16,273 nucleotides of DNA from contig VBCL01000058.1 of assembly GCA_005888865.1 (NCBI GenBank), forward strand, positions 13,764 through 30,036, in the 5' to 3' direction. This document shows positions 14,274-16,273 of this stretch, one piece after another (positions within the stretch are counted from its first letter, which is position 1; each line of letters starts with the position of its first letter). This DNA comes from Betaproteobacteria bacterium (GTDB lineage: Bacteria > Pseudomonadota > Gammaproteobacteria > Burkholderiales > Casimicrobiaceae). The notes beneath the pieces were generated by a model. It did not search any database, was not told the DNA's origin, and was given only the letters and a program-made list of their open reading frames with translations. Made by a program: the position numbers and the translations under genes.

Positions 14274-16273
14274 ATGGGCACGAACGACCTCGACTTCATC
14301 GGCCAGTCGATCCGCCGCAAGGAAGACGTACGCTTCCTGACCGGTGCCGGCCAATACACCGACGACGTCAATCCGCCGCAGCACACGCACGCCTATTTCC
14401 TGCGCTCGCCGCATGCTCACGCCAAGATCCGAAAGATCGACACGAGCAAGGCGAAGGTCGCGCCCGGCGTCGTTTCGATTCATACCGGCGAAGACCTGTC
14501 AGGGGTCAACGGCCTGCCATGTGGCTGGTTGATCACCGGCACCGACGGGCAGCCCATGAAGGAGCCGCCGCATCCTCTGCTGGCGCAGGGTAAGGTGCGC
14601 TATGTCGGCGATGGCGTGGCGATGGTGATCGCCGAGACGCCGGATCAGGCGAAGGACGCCGCGGAGCTGATCGAGGTCGATTACGACGTCCTGCCCGCGG
14701 TGGTCAATCCGGTCGAGGCGCTGAAATCCGGCGCGCCCCAAATCCACGATGGCGCACCCGGAAACAAGTGCTACACCTGGGCGATTGGCGACAAGGCCGC
14801 GGTCGATGCCGCGTTCGCCAAGGCCGCTCACGTCACCAAGCTCGACATCGTCAACAACCGGTTGATCCCCAACGCTATCGAGCCGCGCGCCGCTGTAGCG
14901 AGCTACAGCCGTGGCGACGAGAGCTACACGCTCTACGTCACCAGCCAGAACCCGCACGTCGAGCGGCTGCTGATGACCGCGTTCGTGCTCGGTCTTCCCG
15001 AAACGAAAGTGCGCGTGATCGCGCCCGACGTCGGCGGTGGGTTCGGCTCGAAGATCTATCTGTATCCGGAAGAGACGGCGATGGTCTGGGCGTCGAAGCA
15101 GGTCAACCGGCCGATCAAATGGACGGCCGAACGTAGTGAATCGTTCCTGTCGGACGCCCACGGCCGCGATCACGTGACGCGCGCGGAGCTCGCGCTCGAC
15201 ACGGACGGCAAGTTCCTGGCGATGCGCGTGCACACGACTGCGGCGATGGGCGCGTATCTGTCGACGTTCGCATCGTGCATCCCGACGATCCTGTACGCGA
15301 CGCTGCTCGCCGGCCAGTACACGACGCCGGTCATCTACTGCGAAGTTACCGCTGCGTTCACCAACACGGCGCCGGTCGACGCCTATCGCGGCGCGGGCCG
15401 GCCGGAAGCGACTTACGTTGTCGAGCGATTGGTCCACGCCGCGGCCGCCGAGATGGGCATTCCCCAGGACGAGCTCCGCCGGCGAAACTTCATTCGCACA
15501 TTCCCCTACCAGACGCCGGTCGCGCTTACCTACGATACGGGCGGCTACGATGCGTGCCTCGACGAGGCGATGAAGATCGCCGACGCCAAGGGCTTCCCGG
15601 CGCGGAAAGCCGAAGCCGCGAAGCGCGGCAAGCTCCGCGGGCTCGGCTATGCGGCGTACATCGAGGCGTGCGGTATCGCGCCGTCGAACATCGCCGGCGC
15701 GCTCGGTGCACGGGCCGGGTTGTACGAAGCGGGCGAGGTCCGCGTCAATCCGACCGGCGGCGTGACGGTGTTCACCGGTTCGCACAGTCACGGCCAGGGA
15801 CACGAGACGACCTTCGCGCAAGTCGTCGCCAGCCGGCTCGGCATCCCGATGGAAACCGTCGAGATCGTGCATGGCGACACCGGGCGCATTCCTTTCGGCA
15901 TGGGGACCTACGGATCGCGTTCGCTCTCGGTCGGTGGCACGGCGATCGTCAAGGCGCTCGACAAGATCGTCGCCAAGGGACGCAAGATCGCGGCGCACCT
16001 GCTGGAAGCGGCGGAGGCGGACGTCGAGTTCAAGGACGGCAAGTTCACCGTCGCCGGCACCGATCGCAGCAAGGCGTTCGGCGAAGTCGCGCTGGCGGCG
16101 TACGTGCCGCACAACTATCCGCTGGACAAGCTCGAGCCGGGCCTCGACGAGACCGCGTTCTACGATCCAACGAACTTCACCTTCCCTGCCGGCACGCACA
16201 TCTGCGAGGTGGAGATCGATCCGGACACCGGCGTCGTGCAAGTCGTCAACTTCTCGGCGTGTGACGACTTTGG
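14274..16273 (+). CDS. Molybdenum hydroxylase large subunit, form II CoxL-like, truncated by window end
   Basis: The frame is open from ATG 14274 (GAGGAGG upstream, in the end of the previous gene) to the window end, giving 666 residues of a protein usually near 780. It binds molybdopterin cytosine dinucleotide. Visible family motifs: IGQSIRRKEDVRFLTG at the N-terminus, TSQNPH, GGGFGSK (254-260) and SHGQGHET. The active-site loop at residues 370-376 (bases 15381-15401) is AYRGAGR, the form II type. True form I CO dehydrogenases have AYxCSFR with the copper-binding Cys. So this is probably not a CO oxidiser but an aldehyde or other hydroxylase. The catalytic Glu near the C-terminus lies beyond the window. 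The order small-large with no medium subunit upstream also fits form II operons, whose FAD subunit usually comes after. Confidence 0.93.
   Translation, partial: MGTNDLDFIGQSIRRKEDVRFLTGAGQYTDDVNPPQHTHAYFLRSPHAHAKIRKIDTSKAKVAPGVVSIHTGEDLSGVNGLPCGWLITGTDGQPMKEPPHPLLAQGKVRYVGDGVAMVIAETPDQAKDAAELIEVDYDVLPAVVNPVEALKSGAPQIHDGAPGNKCYTWAIGDKAAVDAAFAKAAHVTKLDIVNNRLIPNAIEPRAAVASYSRGDESYTLYVTSQNPHVERLLMTAFVLGLPETKVRVIAPDVGGGFGSKIYLYPEETAMVWASKQVNRPIKWTAERSESFLSDAHGRDHVTRAELALDTDGKFLAMRVHTTAAMGAYLSTFASCIPTILYATLLAGQYTTPVIYCEVTAAFTNTAPVDAYRGAGRPEATYVVERLVHAAAAEMGIPQDELRRRNFIRTFPYQTPVALTYDTGGYDACLDEAMKIADAKGFPARKAEAAKRGKLRGLGYAAYIEACGIAPSNIAGALGARAGLYEAGEVRVNPTGGVTVFTGSHSHGQGHETTFAQVVASRLGIPMETVEIVHGDTGRIPFGMGTYGSRSLSVGGTAIVKALDKIVAKGRKIAAHLLEAAEADVEFKDGKFTVAGTDRSKAFGEVALAAYVPHNYPLDKLEPGLDETAFYDPTNFTFPAGTHICEVEIDPDTGVVQVVNFSACDDF

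Noticed and set aside
14499..16241. 580-residue open frame on the minus strand opposite the molybdenum hydroxylase large subunit
   Set aside because: Shadow of the strongly coding plus-strand frame. It is full of Arg and Asp with no domain signature, and the plus strand carries all conserved motifs.
13800..16273. Calling the molybdenum hydroxylase a true carbon monoxide dehydrogenase
   Set aside because: The active-site loop is AYRGAGR, not the AYxCSFR with the copper-ligating Cys that form I CO dehydrogenases need.

Overview
The window is a GC-rich stretch of a Gram-negative, glutathione-using proteobacterium. A betaproteobacterial methylotroph or facultative methylotroph is my best guess, from XoxF with XoxG/XoxJ, the Gfa/FrmA/FghA glutathione route, frequent GTG starts and c4-type cytochromes. 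That placement is inferred from gene content, not from a marker gene. Almost everything in it concerns oxidation of methanol, other alcohols and formaldehyde. No tRNA, rRNA, CRISPR array, IS element or transposase is visible, and no stretch longer than about 300 bases lacks a gene.

Left end (1-1905, + strand): the 3' part of a PQQ-dependent alcohol dehydrogenase, cut by the window edge and broken by a frameshift near 670-682. A strong hairpin terminator follows, then a diheme c4-type cytochrome as its likely electron acceptor.

Middle left (1997-6708, - strand): a formaldehyde-detoxification block. In transcription order it holds a metallo-beta-lactamase-fold lipoprotein-free secreted protein whose metal site has decayed, S-(hydroxymethyl)glutathione dehydrogenase (frmA), S-(hydroxymethyl)glutathione synthase (gfa), S-formylglutathione hydrolase (fghA) and an exported pentapeptide-repeat protein. 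Together Gfa, FrmA and FghA convert formaldehyde plus glutathione to formate in the cytoplasm.

Middle right (7004-13635, + strand, divergent from the first block): a lanthanide-type methanol dehydrogenase xoxF, a hairpin terminator, cytochrome xoxG, periplasmic binding protein xoxJ, a small Cys-containing exported protein, an intact metallo-beta-lactamase-fold hydrolase, a fused SoxY-SoxZ-like carrier with a single cysteine, and a membrane TPM-domain protein. XoxF oxidises methanol in the periplasm and XoxG takes the electrons. The carrier/hydrolase/TPM part is the poorly understood 'quinoprotein relay' module and is the most interesting part of the window.

Right end (13800-16273, + strand): the small [2Fe-2S] subunit and most of the large molybdopterin subunit of a molybdenum hydroxylase. 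It resembles CO dehydrogenase but carries the AYRGAGR (form II) active-site loop, so its substrate is probably an aldehyde or other organic compound rather than CO.
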